Below, piece after piece: positions 46,591 through 59,783 of a stretch of DNA of 64,000 bases. How positions within the stretch are numbered: position 1 is the first letter of the stretch; every line of letters begins with the position of its first letter. This DNA comes from Undaria pinnatifida (taxonomy: Eukaryota; Sar; Phaeophyceae; Laminariales; Alariaceae): assembly GCA_012845835.1 (NCBI GenBank), contig JABAKD010000013.1, positions 3,333,128 to 3,397,127 on the forward strand. The letters are read 5' to 3'. The notes beneath the pieces were generated by a model, which was given only the letters and a program-made list of their open reading frames with translations, was not told the DNA's origin and made no database searches. The translations under genes were made by a program, and so were the position numbers.

Positions 46591-47339
46591 ACACTAGAAC
46601 CATATATACGTCCGCATACGAACACCAGTCAAAAGGTGGAACCCCATGTACCATGGGTTCCAAATTGAGGTCCCTACGAGACTGAAACATCACATAGTCT
46701 ACATAAAGTCTTCACACAAACCTAAAAATGCGTCACAACTGCTCGTTGCCAAATGACAGGTTCATCAAGAACGCAAGAACAAACAGAACGAGAGGCAGGG
46801 TAATCGAAGCAGCGCAAATCATTATAGCATTCGCCCACCTCATCACCTCCTTTGAAATTGGTTTTGGGCATCAGCGAACTGGGTCCAACGCATGCCCGTA
46901 GTGTCTTAGGTGGAGTGAGGAGCGGTAGTAAAAATCAAGTGCGCTGCTCGATAACCTGTTCCTGACCGTCGGTATACTGAACAATCTTCGGGCCGCGTCT
47001 TCTCTGTGTCAGGTGTGTGAGGAATTTCTTTGTCATTTTTCAAGCAAGCGGTTGCGTTGGCATATACTACCTGGCTTGATGTAAAGGAAAGGAACACCAC
47101 TGAGCGATCATCTACTACATGTTAGGGCATGTTTTCATGAACACCACTTTAAAGTTAGTTAACAAGAGCATCAGACATGGACGCGACATCTACAGGACTA
47201 CAACATCTTCGACGACAGTGGGGAGAAAACAGGACGTATAAGTGTACACTATATATAGTCTATAATAATGTGGAAAGTAAGTACAGACAGGGATGTTAAC
47301 ACTGCGGTAAACCACACGACCAACCTATTACGCAGGGTA

Positions 47340-48060
47340 TTTCGTGCCTCCATCCGCTTACATGATTGCCTGACAACCTCTACTATTCCAAACGCAGTGG
47401 AATGTGCCTAACGAAGTAAAGTCACCCTCGCGTTCAATAGTGGTGACATCGCATGTCCACGTGAGACAACCTTTACGAAACGCAGTAGCATATGCCTGAC
47501 GAAGCGAAGTCACCCTCGCCTTCAATAGTAGTGACATCGCATATATATGACGTTGCATGCCCACCTCAACTGCTGTATTTGTAAGATGTATCTCTGTCTT
47601 AGAATTGGCGACCTCAGAGCCCCACAGCGGCACGGTAAAAATCATGGACGTGAAATCGCACATTTGAGACAATAATAAGTTGAAAAGGAAGCACAGGCAG
47701 ACGTGATACACTGCCGACCCATCGCATACCCTCCTGAGACGACCTCTACGAAACACTACCATTTACCTCACGAAGTAAAATCACCCTCGCGATCAAGTGA
47801 TGACATCGCATATATATGACATCACATACCCACCTCGCCTGATGTATTTGTAGGACGTATCTCTGACTTAAAATTGACGACCGCAGAGCCCCACATCGAC
47901 AAGGTAAAATCATAGGCGTGAAATCGTACATTTAATTGAGACAAAAATAATTTGGAAAAGGAAGCACAGGCAGATGTGTTAAAATTGCGGTAAACAACCT
48001 TACCAACCCATTACGTAGGGTATTTCGTACATACCGTCTGCATGATCGCCTCCCCACCTA
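47340..48060 (+). repeat. ~295-bp tandem repeat, about 2.5 units
   Basis: Shared blocks include GAAGTAAAGTCACCCTCGCG, GACATCGCATATATATGACG, AGAGCCCCACA and GGAAGCACAGGCAGA. Full units are visible at ~47500-47780 and ~47780-48000, with half a unit before and after. Confidence 0.7.
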
Positions 48061-48074
48061 TGCCAAGCGAAGTA

Positions 48075-48405
48075 TTACTAACGAGGTAACGTGATTGAGC
48101 GCGTGTATACCAAGTATGACTAATGAGGTAACGTAATTGAGCACATGTATACCAAGTGTTCCTTTAAAACTGACGATTCGCATCCCTCCCTCTAATGCTC
48201 AATGACGGAGACAGCACATGGCCACATACATCACCTCGCATGCTGTATTTGGCAATACGTATCTCTTGCGTATAGTTAATGATGTCGATAATAATGGTAA
48301 CTGTATGATGATGGTGACAAACAGTGCATGACCACATCACCTCGCCTGTTGCATTTGACAATACGTATCTCTTTCTTATAATTAGCGATGTCAGAAAATA
48401 ATGGT
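48075..48405 (+). repeat. Two small tandem duplications (~44 bp and ~110 bp)
   Basis: ACTAACGAGGTAACGTGATT..GTATACCAAGT occurs at ~48077 and ~48119. GCATTTGACAATACGTATCTCT-like blocks occur at ~48245 and ~48351 with GATGTC following. Continuous with the 295-bp array. Confidence 0.55.
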
Positions 48406-48529
48406 ACCTACAAATATTCTAAAAAATATTCTAGCTTTCGATCGATGTATCATACAACAACAAATTATGAAGATTTAACACGTTATTTACTACATTTAAA
48501 CACTGGGTTGCATGCTGCATCTAACATCA

Positions 48530-50790
48530 AACCTTCTAGAATAGTAAACATTGCAAGCCAGATGATATAAAGGGATGTCTTATTGCTTCAATCGTCAGGT
48601 TTGTCCCCTTTGAGAATTTATAGTTTCCGCGCACATATTGAAATGTCCCGCCCCCCGCCCCCCCCCCCCCCCTCCCCTCCCCCTCCACTGACCTCCTTTT
48701 CATAACAAACCCCAACCCTTCCCCCCCCCCGCCCCTGCGTCCCCCGATCCCCCCCCCCCTTCCGCCTAGCCTGTCCAAACGCCCCACTCACAATCAAAAT
48801 CGGCCTGAGTAATAAACACCTATACGCAGTTGATATCACGTCATTATCTTTCTGACCATCCATGACGTAGTTTTCAATTATTTTCCCCCCAACCCCCCCC
48901 CCCCCCCCCTCCAACGCCCCCTCTTTTCCGACCACCTACACGATCGCCTAGACCTAGCACCACGCGTATAACAAGCTGCTACATATCTTTGATCTCACAG
49001 CCGAAGTGTATTTGAATATTATTTGTGACCTACACCTCCTAAAAAATCCCCCCCCCCCCCCCCCCCCCCCCCTCTTGCTCTCCCTTACTCAAACGCCCCA
49101 CCAAATATCGAAATCCGCCACATTAATAAACACTTCACGCACAGGATATCAACTCATTATCTTTCGAGAGCCATCCATGCCGCTGTGTCCCCCCCCCCCC
49201 CTCCCCCCCCCCCCCCCCCCCCCCTCCAACGCCCCCTCTTTCCCGACCACCTGCACGATCGCCTAGACCTAGCACCACGCGTATAACAAGCTGCTACATA
49301 TCTCTAACACTCCACCCTCTCTTTACTCACTGATTGTACGACTTACCCCAGGATATACACGATAAACTGATGTATTATTTCCAAAAATGTCACATTTATC
49401 CCCTCGAAATAATGTATAGTTTCCAGGCACATATCGAGCTGCCCCGCCCCAACCCCCCCCCCCCCCCCCCCCCCCCCCCGCCCCCAATAATATACTGGTG
49501 CCAAAACCGTCAGATTTATCCCCTCGAAAGGATTTATAGCTTACATGCACAAATTGCCCCTTCCCCCCCCCCCCCCCCCCCCCCCCGCCCCCCTCCAAAC
49601 CCGCTCGCTTTTGATCACAACCAGGCCCCCCCTTTCCCTTCACAGCTGTCAGATTTTGTCCCCCTCAGAAACGGGTTTTATAGTTTCCGCGCACAGACTG
49701 ACTAAAATCATCCTGTTGACCCTGATAGCTACACTGTAGCTGTAAGGGGAGTCGCCGACCTATATCCTTAATGAGGACACACAACTCGTAATGCGCGCGA
49801 TCGGAGTATCACACACAGCTTGCAAAGATGAGTTTCGACGAAATCTTCGATCTCACAGCTGGAGTGTATTTTAATTTTTATAATATCTTTAATCTCACAG
49901 CCGAAGTGTATTTGAATATTATTTGTGACCTAAACCTCCTAAAAAATCTCCCCCCCCCCCTCTTGCTCTCCCTTACTCAAACGCCCCACCAAATATCGAA
50001 ATCCGCCACATTAATAAACACTTCACGCACAGGATATCACCTCATTATCTTTCGAGAGCCATCCATGCCGCTGGGTTCCCCCCCCCCCCCCCCCCCCCCC
50101 CCCGCCTCGAACGCCCCCTTCTTCCCCATCACCCGCACCTTCGCCTAGACCTAGCACCACACGTATAACAAACCCCTCACCTAAAGCCCTTCCCCCCCCC
50201 CCCCGCCCCCACCCCCCACCCTCCCCCCCCAACCCATCCCAACCCCACCCCCTCGAACACTCCACCCTCTCTTTACTCACTGATTGTACGACTGATGTAT
50301 TATTTCCAAAACTGTCACATTTATCCCCTCAAAATAATGTATAGTTTCCAGGCACATACTGAGCTGCCCCCCCCGCCCCCCCCCCCCCCCGCCCCCAATA
50401 ATATACTGGTGCCAAAACCGTCAGATTTATCCCCTCGAAAGGATTTATAGCTTACATGCACAAATTGCCCCTTTCCCCCCCCCCCCCCGCCCCCCTCCAA
50501 ACCCGCTCGCTTTTGATCAAAACCAGGCCCCCCTTTCCCTTCACAGCTGTCAGATTTTGTCCCCCTCTGAAACGGGTTTTATAGTTTCCGCGCACAGACT
50601 GACTAAAATCATCCTGTTGACCCTGATAGCTACACTGTAGTTGTAAGGGGAGTCGCCGACCTATATCCTTAATGAGGACACACAACTCGTAATGCGCGCG
50701 ATCGGAGTATCACACACAGCTTGCAAAGATGAGTTTCGACGAAATCTTCGATCTCACAGCTGGAGTGTATTTTCATTTTTATAATAACAG
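48530..50790. repeat. Mosaic cluster of poly-C-associated repeat blocks (cluster 2)
   Basis: Same composition as cluster 1. Block A copies lie near 48595, 49385, 49508, 49647, 50308, 50418 and 50548; block B copies at 49710-49890 and 50608-50790. Segments 49320-49890 and 50270-50790 are near-identical, so part of the cluster is a recent ~0.9-kb tandem duplication. Poly-C tracts reach about 25 bases. Open frames here only translate homopolymer and repeat sequence. Confidence 0.75.
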
Positions 50791-53214
50791 CACAAACCGA
50801 GCCACACTTGTTCTTTCGAAGAACAAAAACGCGTTCGTCGGAGAGGGTCGAAGTCGAGCCAAAATTATCAGAAAAACTGCTAAAATGCACCTCCTGGAGA
50901 AGGACATAAAAAATGAAAAATGTAAAAGATCAACACTGAATTGTTTTGCATTTTATCGTGACGCACATACATACCCTGCCAAATATCGTTTTCCAACTCT
51001 CAAAAACCAACAAGAGGTATAAAAGTGCGAAGACGAAACGTTACGGCTTTCGCTGGGACCAGCTCGTATAACACTTTTTGTATTTGGTGGACGTTTGTCT
51101 GACACGAGTCCGAAAAGTAAGTGAGCTGCTTTTGTTGTGCAATACTATCATCAGTGATAGTCTAATTGGTGTACACGAGAGAAATCAATATTCGCAGCAG
51201 CTCCGTGGGGTGACCTGATCTCAACATCGACGTAGGACAACTCCCTTTCCAAGACCTTGGGCTCGCGTGGCGCCATCCCCTGCGAGGTGACCGGTCTCTT
51301 GGTTCGTCGTTGCGTGGGATTTGACGTCAATCGAAAACCGCGTTTTCTGGACGATCGCTGCGTGTTGCGATGCCTGAACAACCATTCCAGCTATCAATAA
51401 TAGCCTTGATGAAATGCCCTCTCTGTCCAAGGAGTGTCCCCTAATGCTATGCTTCGGTGAGAAAATTAGAAATTGAGAGCTTAAGTCTATGAATGTACAC
51501 GGAAGCGTAAATTGGAGACTCCTAGAGGGCTGCTTTGTGCACCGATGCTATACGTAGTAGAGGCATATGGGACAGAAGGGTTGCCCTGGTGCGAGAGCGT
51601 GCCAAGAGACCGAATATACCCTGATGACGATATGTCCGTAGCGTGGGTTGAATTGTTTGACTAAAGCCTACGGCAGGGCGGCAACCTTTAAAGCTCTCGC
51701 TAGGTTTTGCCTAGCCTGTTCATTTGCAGCACGACGCTTTTCTGGTTTTCCATTAATTTTGCGAATTACACCGCCTCCATAAAATCACATACCCCTGGTA
51801 CAAAAAAAACGTCCGTTCTCATTTTAGGCTCCGTTCCCATTTTCCCGAAAACTCTGTTATAATATGAGGAAAGGTTGTATGTGCAAGTCCTCAATTTCAA
51901 GTGTAAATGGTGCCTACTAGAAAAGGGGAGGTACCGCCCCGCGTAGCCTGGGTTCACGGATTTCGGCCACTACTCTCGTAATCCCCCAGACCTATTTCCA
52001 TTTCAATTAAAAACATGACGAGAAGAGGCAGACAACCGACTCGAGCAGTTCTACATACAGTGGAAAAAAATAATGTGAAAAAATGCAAATGTACACCCAA
52101 CAGACAGGGAAAAAACGACCGCCAAAAACGATTCCTTTTGGGGTGCTCCCCACATCATATAGACTATAATATAGTCTATATAATTGTTTTTTTTTTTTAG
52201 CTAAAAAACGGACGTTAGCGCGCGATGTTTGTGCTTTTGTAAAAAAAATGGCTGGTTTGGCCTTCCAAAAGCTGTAACTTTCTTGATTTTAGACTCCTTG
52301 GTGCAAAACAAGTGTGCCAAACTTGACCGGTATCATGCACGTATCATGCGTTCGCTCGGCCCTCTACAGAAAAGATTTCGGTCATCTTGCCTGGCAATTC
52401 GTCGGATCTCGAAAGCCACAACAGGCACAAAACAGATTGGCCGGATAATCCTGCACGGAGCATGCGTGTATTCAAAGTGCATGATATACAACAGTACCTC
52501 GCATGCAATCCCTCTGTGCCGGAATCTAAGCTGGGTTTGGACGTGTTGCAATAGATCTGCCATTTTTTTAGCATTGTTATACATTGATTTTTCGCGCGGA
52601 TTCACGGCGCTCGCGCGGATCTGTCAGTTCCCGCATGTTTCATGTTTTGCCCGAAACTGCTACTCTAACGCCACCAGCACTACTAGCGCGAAATCAACAC
52701 CTCGACTTCCAATCTCCGATAGGAGGCCTTCCTAAATCGTCTGTTGCAGCATGCCCACTGCTGAATGCACGACTCGATTCAAGTTGAAGAAAAGGGGAAC
52801 AACATAATGTCTCCCACACAGCATCAAGAAGGGCGTTCTACAGCACAGCAGTGCCTACAAGGAAGCTGAAAACGGGCATGCTAAACACCCCCCACCCTCC
52901 CCCACCGGGGATTCTTGATACCACCCCCGCAGACACCGGGTATAGGTTTTCCGTCCCCCCCCCCTTTATGTAGGGTAAATGTTTTAAGTGGGCGCTCCTG
53001 TTCGCTGTTATTGCCGCAGGCTGCCTGCCTGCGTTATGGTGCAACAGTTCCACGAAAAACGGTGATGTATGATGAGTCATTTCACGGTAGGGATTGCAGT
53101 TGTTGGATTAACTTTTGACGTTTGTGTCCGATTGAGCTCCTCACGTGAGGAACTAGCGGTTAGTCATTGGTCAAGTAATTTCACGAGTACACACGTTTTT
53201 GGGGACTAAGGCGT

Positions 53215-53350
53215 AGAAGCTTGGTCGGGGTGCGCGAATACGAATGCCTTCGAAATCATGTAGTAGCGCGTGAGATATTGAGTTCCGCATGTGAGGAGCT
53301 CAGGGACTGATGCTGCACCCCCTACCTTACCGTGGGATGTCTCTAATACG
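53215..53350 (+). repeat. Dispersed repeat, 'GTTGGTCG..GCGCGAACGAA' family
   Basis: Third copy (CTTGGTCGGGGTGCGCGAAT; GTTCCGCATGTGAGGAGCTC; GATGCTGCACCCCCTACC). Confidence 0.5.
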
Positions 53351-53639
53351 AACATTCAGCAGAAAAATAATCCCGAGGTCGTATTGTAACAGCAACGGCG
53401 CACTGATGTGTGGTGCGTGCACGCTCGTCGTTAAAATATTCCGTGGAGACTTTAGTATTGATAGTGCAACCTAACAGGTCCGCAAATGTTTTTAGGAGCC
53501 CCCCCCTCCCCAGCTACGGAGGAGCTTCTCGCAGGTAGGTGCCGACAAATGATTTGAGCTCTCAAAATGTTTAACCCTTTCCGTAGCCTTCATCCAACCG
53601 AACTTTCATTCAGCTCGGCTCGCACGAGTGTTTTCGACC

Positions 53640-53775
53640 CGCAGTCTGGTGAGCAAGCCGTGGTCAAGGGTGCCCATGCTTCTCCCTCGGTACACGTATT
53701 CTGACTCTCATCGTGTAGGAAGATCAGCATTCCCTCTGTCCGTCGATTTTTGTTTACTCGATCGCCTGTAATCGC
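53640..53775 (-). repeat. Possible old SINE 3' fragment
   Basis: CAAGCCGTGGTCAAGGGTGC, CTTCTCCCTCGG and GTCCGTCGATTTTTG follow the order of the SINE 3' half, with many substitutions. The head is absent. Confidence 0.3.
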
Positions 53776-53989
53776 AAGACATCCCCGCCGATTCTGTACA
53801 TTGCCGTGGTGAGCGGATACCGTGGAAATCGTCCCGCCCCCGCCCGATACCTTGTCGATGTAGGAACTCCTGCAGCATACGAACACATATTTGGGTAGCC
53901 CACGCAGATGCAGATCCATCAAGGCATGACGTTACCTGACACCTGACGCAAACAAACGTTGCATACACCTGCTCTCAATGCCGGTCTAG

Positions 53990-54292
53990 TGCTTAACCTC
54001 AAACACGAAATAAGGTTTGAGCCAAAGGTTCAAATCTCGGTCAGGAGTTGTTGTTCTCCAGAGACACCAACCGCTGAGCGCGCTTTCAAACGTGGGCAAG
54101 CACAATTCGACGCAAGTCGACAAGGAAAGAGAGCGCTGAATTACTCTCGCGATAACAACGGAGGCGTGTACCGTAGCGGGGAGGGGGGAGGAGAGCCTGC
54201 TTAGTAACCCTGGGTCTAATTTACGTGTAGGGAGGGTGGAGGAGAAAAAAAAAGCGCGAAGACAGCAGACGGGATGAGCAAAAACAAAAAAT
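53990..54292 (+). mobile_element. Poly-A-tailed retroposon-like repeat (family P), tRNA-like head
   Basis: Upstream part contains GGTTCAAATCTCGG at ~54028, a tRNA B-box match, preceded by a GTCTAGTGCTTAACC A-box-like stretch. The remainder aligns with 13.7-13.96 kb. Ends GGGATGAGCAAAAACAAAAA. Confidence 0.5.
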
Positions 54293-55469
54293 GATTGCAG
54301 CTGCCACCGTTCTATCTAGCTATGTCTATGTACATAGGCCATACTACAGTAGTAGGTATTTGTAGAAAAATTAAGAAACACACCGCATCCATGCTTCACA
54401 TCAGCCCAAAACATCCCCACTTCTGCTGCATTGTCGTACGTGAGCAGCCACAAAATTGTCGCTTCCAAGTCGTTGGCAGTAACCCAACGCGCTCATGCCA
54501 CGAGCACATCCCAATATACGCGCACACGGGGGGGGGTTCCAGGTGTCGGCCTAATTGCTTGGTCCAGTGTCGTCCCTCAATGATCGCCCAGCATGCACGG
54601 TTTTTCGGGGAAAATCAAGCCCCACTCAGAACAGTCAAAACGAGGCCCGTTGTCATACAGCGGAGGACGGCGTCAAGCACACCCAAGGCCTTGGTTACTA
54701 GGTATATGATACATCCAAGGCTCTAACAGTGCGACCCATGAGACACACTGTTGCAACTCTATTCATCCGCATGTGCCGATTTCGGTTTCGGTGGGGTTGC
54801 AAGGCGAGACACAACACATGCGCCCTGCCCTAGCTCAACAGAAACGCCCATCACATCGAGAGAGAGGGGGCCAAGGTATCGGATTTATTGTTCCGGCCAA
54901 GACTTCGCCTCAACACGGTTGCTGCACAGGCAAGCACTCTTCTTGTGGCGTGTCTGGACCACCAGGCAGAATATTCGGCACGAACTTGGGATGCGTAAAT
55001 ACGTACGGGGGGGAATGTCCATAATTTTGAAAAAATACCTTGCATGAATACTGCGCCCATTTGCAGAGCATCTACGCGCGCATGACCTTTGGATTTTCCG
55101 GAGGGTGGACCAGCCGACACGTGGCGAGCATATTTCCACTCAAGTCGGCGACTACTAAACTCGGTGAAACACGTCCCTATGACCTTCCTTGGCCCCCACT
55201 CAATCAAAGTACCCTACTGAACCCAGTAGTATATGCCCGACGCGACCCGAACCGGTGCTTCATCGAAATGCTTTGAAACATTGAGACTCGGGACTAATGA
55301 TTGCGCAAAGATGTCCAACGGGTTGAACGCCGTTACCCGTGGACGATCTACAACTTCATGGCGGGGGCTTCATGCCGCCCCTCACAAACGAACATTAACC
55401 CAGCTATCCGCCGCGCCACGCGGTGTAAATGGCGGAAGCGCCTTTCCTCGTCTTCGGCCGGTCCCGCAG

Positions 55470-56795
55470 CTACAACGAACTACTGCTATCAAGGTTATCT
55501 TTCTCCAACCTGTGCATAAAGTCGTCCGAACACCATTGATCGTAGTCACTTCCACTTCGGTCGCTGTCCCCATAGGGTTCTACAACGACAACCTCACAGC
55601 TCGGGGGGGCATCTTGAATGACCCGTACATTGCTCGAAATCACCAACTTCCGCAGACTTGGGGGCCACTCAACCCCATCAACGGATTCCTCTGTCAGGTT
55701 TGTACCCAGCCCCATTACCGCAAGCCCGCTCGGCCAGGTGACACCACCCAGGGACTGGTTGAACGTGTCGGAGAGCCACAGAGTCTCGAGAGTCATGGGT
55801 AGAAACGCGCCTAGGGGCTGATCAAAGCCCACATATTGCCTATCCCACGGTATCTCGTCTGAGAAATCTCGAGTCTCGAACTGATAAGACTTAAACTCCA
55901 GCGTGCTTAGCCTCACAGGCCACTGGATGCCATCAACAGATTGGTCGAACCCAGGCAAAGACAGGCGCTCCAATCCCTTGGACCATGAAACGTTTCGATA
56001 CGCTGCTTGAACCTGGCACCGAGGTACAACTCCCGCAGACCTGCCGAGAAGCTCACTCCGCCGAGGGGCACGTCGAAAATACCCTTATTCATTATTTCCA
56101 TGGCCCTCCCCGTATACAATCGGGAAGGCGCGTGGAATGACAGCACTTGAAGACATTCCGGCCACGCCACATTGTCCACATGTAAATTGAAGCGGGTGAG
56201 GCTTATCTCCTTTACACCTGTGGGCCACCGTGCCTTGCTAATGTCCATATCCCAACAATAAACCAGCCCACGCTCGGTCTCCGAAATAATATATTCTTCG
56301 TTATCTTCCCCTTCATCCCCGTCCTTCTCCTCGTCCTTCTCCTTGTCCTCCACGTCACCACCCCCCTCCTCGTCCTCCTCCTCGTCGTTCTCGTCTTCCA
56401 CGTCATTACCCCCGACCCCCCTTCCCACGAAATCCGGCACCGAACAGTCGGAAAATTCCCAGCCCAGCTGCAGCACTCTCCTATGTAGCTGAACCCTAGA
56501 GGCACTCTCGCCCTCCGCGTAAACCAGAGCCGGCCAAACCAACGCCAGACGAGTAGACGGCACGTCCTGGTCAATCATCAACTTCGGCAACGGGACACAT
56601 TCGCGACACAAGTTACGAATGTCAAGGCACGTTTCTGCAAACCCCGAATGTATTTCACGAAGCCAGAAATAGCAACTGCTTCAATCACCCGCGTAGCTCG
56701 GTCTTGCTTGTGCTTCGTCTCCGAAACGTACCCGATTTCAATAGCCCGCGCAGTGCTCGTTCTTGTTTGCGCTGCGCGTCCATAGCGTCCTCCAT
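55470..56795 (-). pseudogene. Inverted, frameshifted FNIP-repeat gene
   Basis: Starts MEDAMDAQRKQERALRG at 56795 but needs at least three frame changes to read through: near 56.73 kb after a ~57-nt internal duplication, near 56.62 kb before ETCLDIRNLCRECVPLPKLM, and near 55.97 kb before MERLSLPGFDQSVDGIQWP. The repeats are otherwise well kept (FDQPLGAFLPMTLETLWLS, FNQSLGGVTWPSGLAVMGLG, VDGVEWPPSLRKLVIS). A long Asp/Glu tract (~56300-56410) precedes the first repeat. It could be a young pseudogene or carry sequencing errors; re-reading the three sites would decide. Confidence 0.65.
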
Positions 56796-58059
56796 TTTTT
56801 AGGGCAAGCCCGGCAGAATTGTTGCCGTTGCTGTTGTACCCTAGTACCTACCTTTTAGTCCGGCTCAAACAAGAGCGAGATTTAGGCGCGCGGGAAGACG
56901 AGTCGAACGATCAGCCCTTGAGATCGGTGCGACTCTCGACGGCAAGGAACACACTGCAATTTATCCTGGTGGAAGGGCGAAACGAAATCGAGGGCATCGA
57001 TATACACAAGGGCATCATCACATCGTGTTCTCAACCCACGATAACAAACGGGATAAATGTACAAGAAAATGTTTCGATTATTGAGGTGACCCGCACATTT
57101 TTGTCATCTTTTCCAAAACGCGCCGCGAAGCCGTGCGCAGGTGGGAGCCTTTGTCTAGGTCAGGTTTGGGGTGTGCAACTTAAGGGTACATATATGAGTA
57201 GGATTGGATTGGGTCCATGCACTCTCGTGATTCGTACGAAGAAAAACACAAAGACGCAAAAACGCTTTGAAACCCCTTGTATAGCATAAAGCATTAGGTG
57301 CATAGTCTGGTGTAATTTTGTGTGTTGAGGGACACGGTAAACGCGCCTCCTTCACCTACGCCACTTGATGTACACATATGCAAACCGTTACCGCTTACGA
57401 TACATCCGAGGACGGACGACCGAGAAGTGTCGATCATATTTGCGGCCTTCCATGGAGCATTCAAACACCGTTTAATACGAGGGTCATATGGGACCTAGGG
57501 TGTCCGACGGAAACAATATGTTCGTGGAGTGGGTTGCTGTTGGTTGCTGCGCGACGCGTGCTACGACACGAGCTGCACGCTTCGGCCAAACAAAGCAGTT
57601 CTGACTGACTGACTGGGAGCTCCTCAAATGAATAACTACGCGACATCATTGGAATGTCAAAAGCGTTTTGCGCGCTATACACCTGGGCCGTTGGATTATT
57701 CATCAGGGGGCGTGTTCATTTCGCTCGACGTCGGTGGATGGGTGGGGACGGAGAGCTCCTCGTACAAGAAGCCACAGAAACAATTGGTGCTAGCCGACGT
57801 ATCGTAGTACATGCGCAATGCGGCGTCTTGCTCCGAGCGGTATCTCCCGCCGCTTTGAAGACGCACAGCACTCACGCCGGGATCGACGACTTCCACCGAC
57901 GTTCGTGAAAAATAGGAGGACGATCAAAGAAGTGTTGGCACACGTGCCACGAAAGGAGTAGCAAAACTCCACCTAAACTATTTCCAGGGTTTTTCACGGG
58001 CCGGATCTTTCCTCACGGGTCGGACCGGTTCACGGTGACCCGACCCAACCCGTGAGCAG

Positions 58060-58345
58060 TGAATCCCTCCTGGCTCGACTCGCGAAATTTGGAAGACCTC
58101 CTGACCCTCCCGAGTTCGACCCGCTGAGTTTTAGAAAACCTCCTTACCTGACCCGGGGGCTGGGTGATGACCCTTGAAAAGCCCTGGTTATCGACGACAG
58201 ACAGGTCTCCCGATTCGCGGAATCTAGAAGACCTCCTGACCCTCCCCAGTTCGATCCGCTGAGTTTTAGAAAACCTCCTGACCTGACCCGGGGGCTGGGT
58301 GATGACCCTTGAAAAGCCCTGACTATCGACGACAAACAGGGCTCC
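58060..58345 (+). repeat. ~123-bp tandem repeat, two units
   Basis: AGACCTCCTGACCCTCCC, GCTGAGTTTTAGAAAACCTC and GGGGGCTGGGTGATGACCCT each occur twice, ~123 bp apart. The block contains GACCCG motifs and resembles the flanks of the GGGTC satellites. Confidence 0.75.
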
Positions 58346-58439
58346 TTATCGTAGGAGATACCCAATATCACCGGAGTGCCCTTTGTGGTGTGTACCATAA
58401 CATCCGTTATACACCGAAATCACGGTGTTGTACATCGAG

Positions 58440-58965
58440 TTGACGGCGTTTTGCCGTTCAGTCGGCTTCGGCGTTTCTCACTACAGGTACCTACCTATAA
58501 CTGCGTCGTGTGGCGGCAGTGCTACTGACCACAACCCCCATAAACCAGCAACTAGCCTATTGTGCCGTATCCTAGCTCGGCCCACCGACAACGATGGCAG
58601 CATCGCGCGGTGTCGAAGGCATTTGCCAACAACGTCTACGCTTACTGTAGGCCCGGCGGCTCTCGGCTGAGTCCAACGCCACGGACTTAGCTTTGATGGC
58701 TGCCGGCTGAGTCCAACGCCACAAAAAAAACGCGTGGACGAGGGTTCGTAGCGCGTGAAGCACGCGTTGCTCGCGGAGAACGCACGGCGCACAGAGCTTC
58801 CAACCGACCTCTGACTGACATACAGCAGTCATACAGCAGTACACCCTCACACCAACCTCTTTCAGAAAGAGCACCAAACTATAACATCGACTCGACTGAC
58901 GATAAGAACGAGGCCGAGAAGAATCAGGTCGAAAAAACAGTACAGTCGGAAAATCCCTCTGGCAT
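58440..58965 (-). mobile_element. Reverse-oriented relative of the CAGTCGAAAA element
   Basis: Its reverse complement matches 6260-6700: CCGACTGTACTG, the ATCGTCAGTCGAGTCGATT stretch, GTGTGAGG..TACTGCTGT, CGAAGC..CGTGC..TCACG and two GGCGTTGGACTCAGCCG-like blocks near 58665-58715. The terminal motif array is largely missing. Confidence 0.45.
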
Positions 58966-59741
58966 GCTCAATCAGATGACTAAAACTGCCAGTAGCTAGT
59001 GTAGCCAATACACTGCGTCAGGTGGAATGCACCGCGTCAGGGATCATATCTAGCATCTACCAGTACATAATCATGTATTAATAGTAGCATCATACCTGGT
59101 GGCTGGTACCTCGCACGCAGTATGTAGGCCGAACGTACACAGCACACAGAGTGACGGAACACCGTGGAGTATACGAGCAGTGAATCGTGCCAAAAACATG
59201 AAAAAAAACGGTTTGAACGAAAGTCCAAGTTCCAACCTCCGGTAGGATGCGCGGTGCCATAGTACCAGTCTCATCCACCTTCCAAGCACGGCACTGCTGT
59301 AGATATATCACAACCAGGGAATGACGCGAAGCAATTGCTACCCAGCAGCACCTGAGGCACGACAGCGACGCGTGCGGTGGGTGACTCACTGAGCGAAAGT
59401 GCGGGGGTGCCTGAGTCGACCCCCGTGACCCCAGGGTATCAACGCCCTTTTACATAATGAAACTCCCGGAGCCCCACAACCCAAGCAAGAAGCAAGACAC
59501 AGACATCACACCTCTAGGTATCACCACGTTACGTCTGCCCCCACACTCGCGCTCGTCCACGACACGCGTCATTGCTGTGCTTCGGGTGCAGCTGGTTATC
59601 AATCACCTCACTCACTTCGTTCACTGGTTGTTATACATCTGCAGCAGTACCGTCGGTCGAAGGTGAGTGAGAGAAATTGAAAACATAAGACTATTAATAG
59701 ACTAAAGCGTACAATGTAACTACGTACGAAGTACAGTGGAA

Positions 59742-59783
59742 GTTTTCCCCATCCGCCGGAGGATTAAAAAAAAAAAAAAAAAA
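59742..59783 (+). repeat. Short A-tailed repeat (copy 2)
   Basis: GTGGAAGTTTTCCCCATCCG then CCGGAGGATT and ~18 A. The shared 3' end plus tail suggests a retroposon terminus. Confidence 0.5.
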
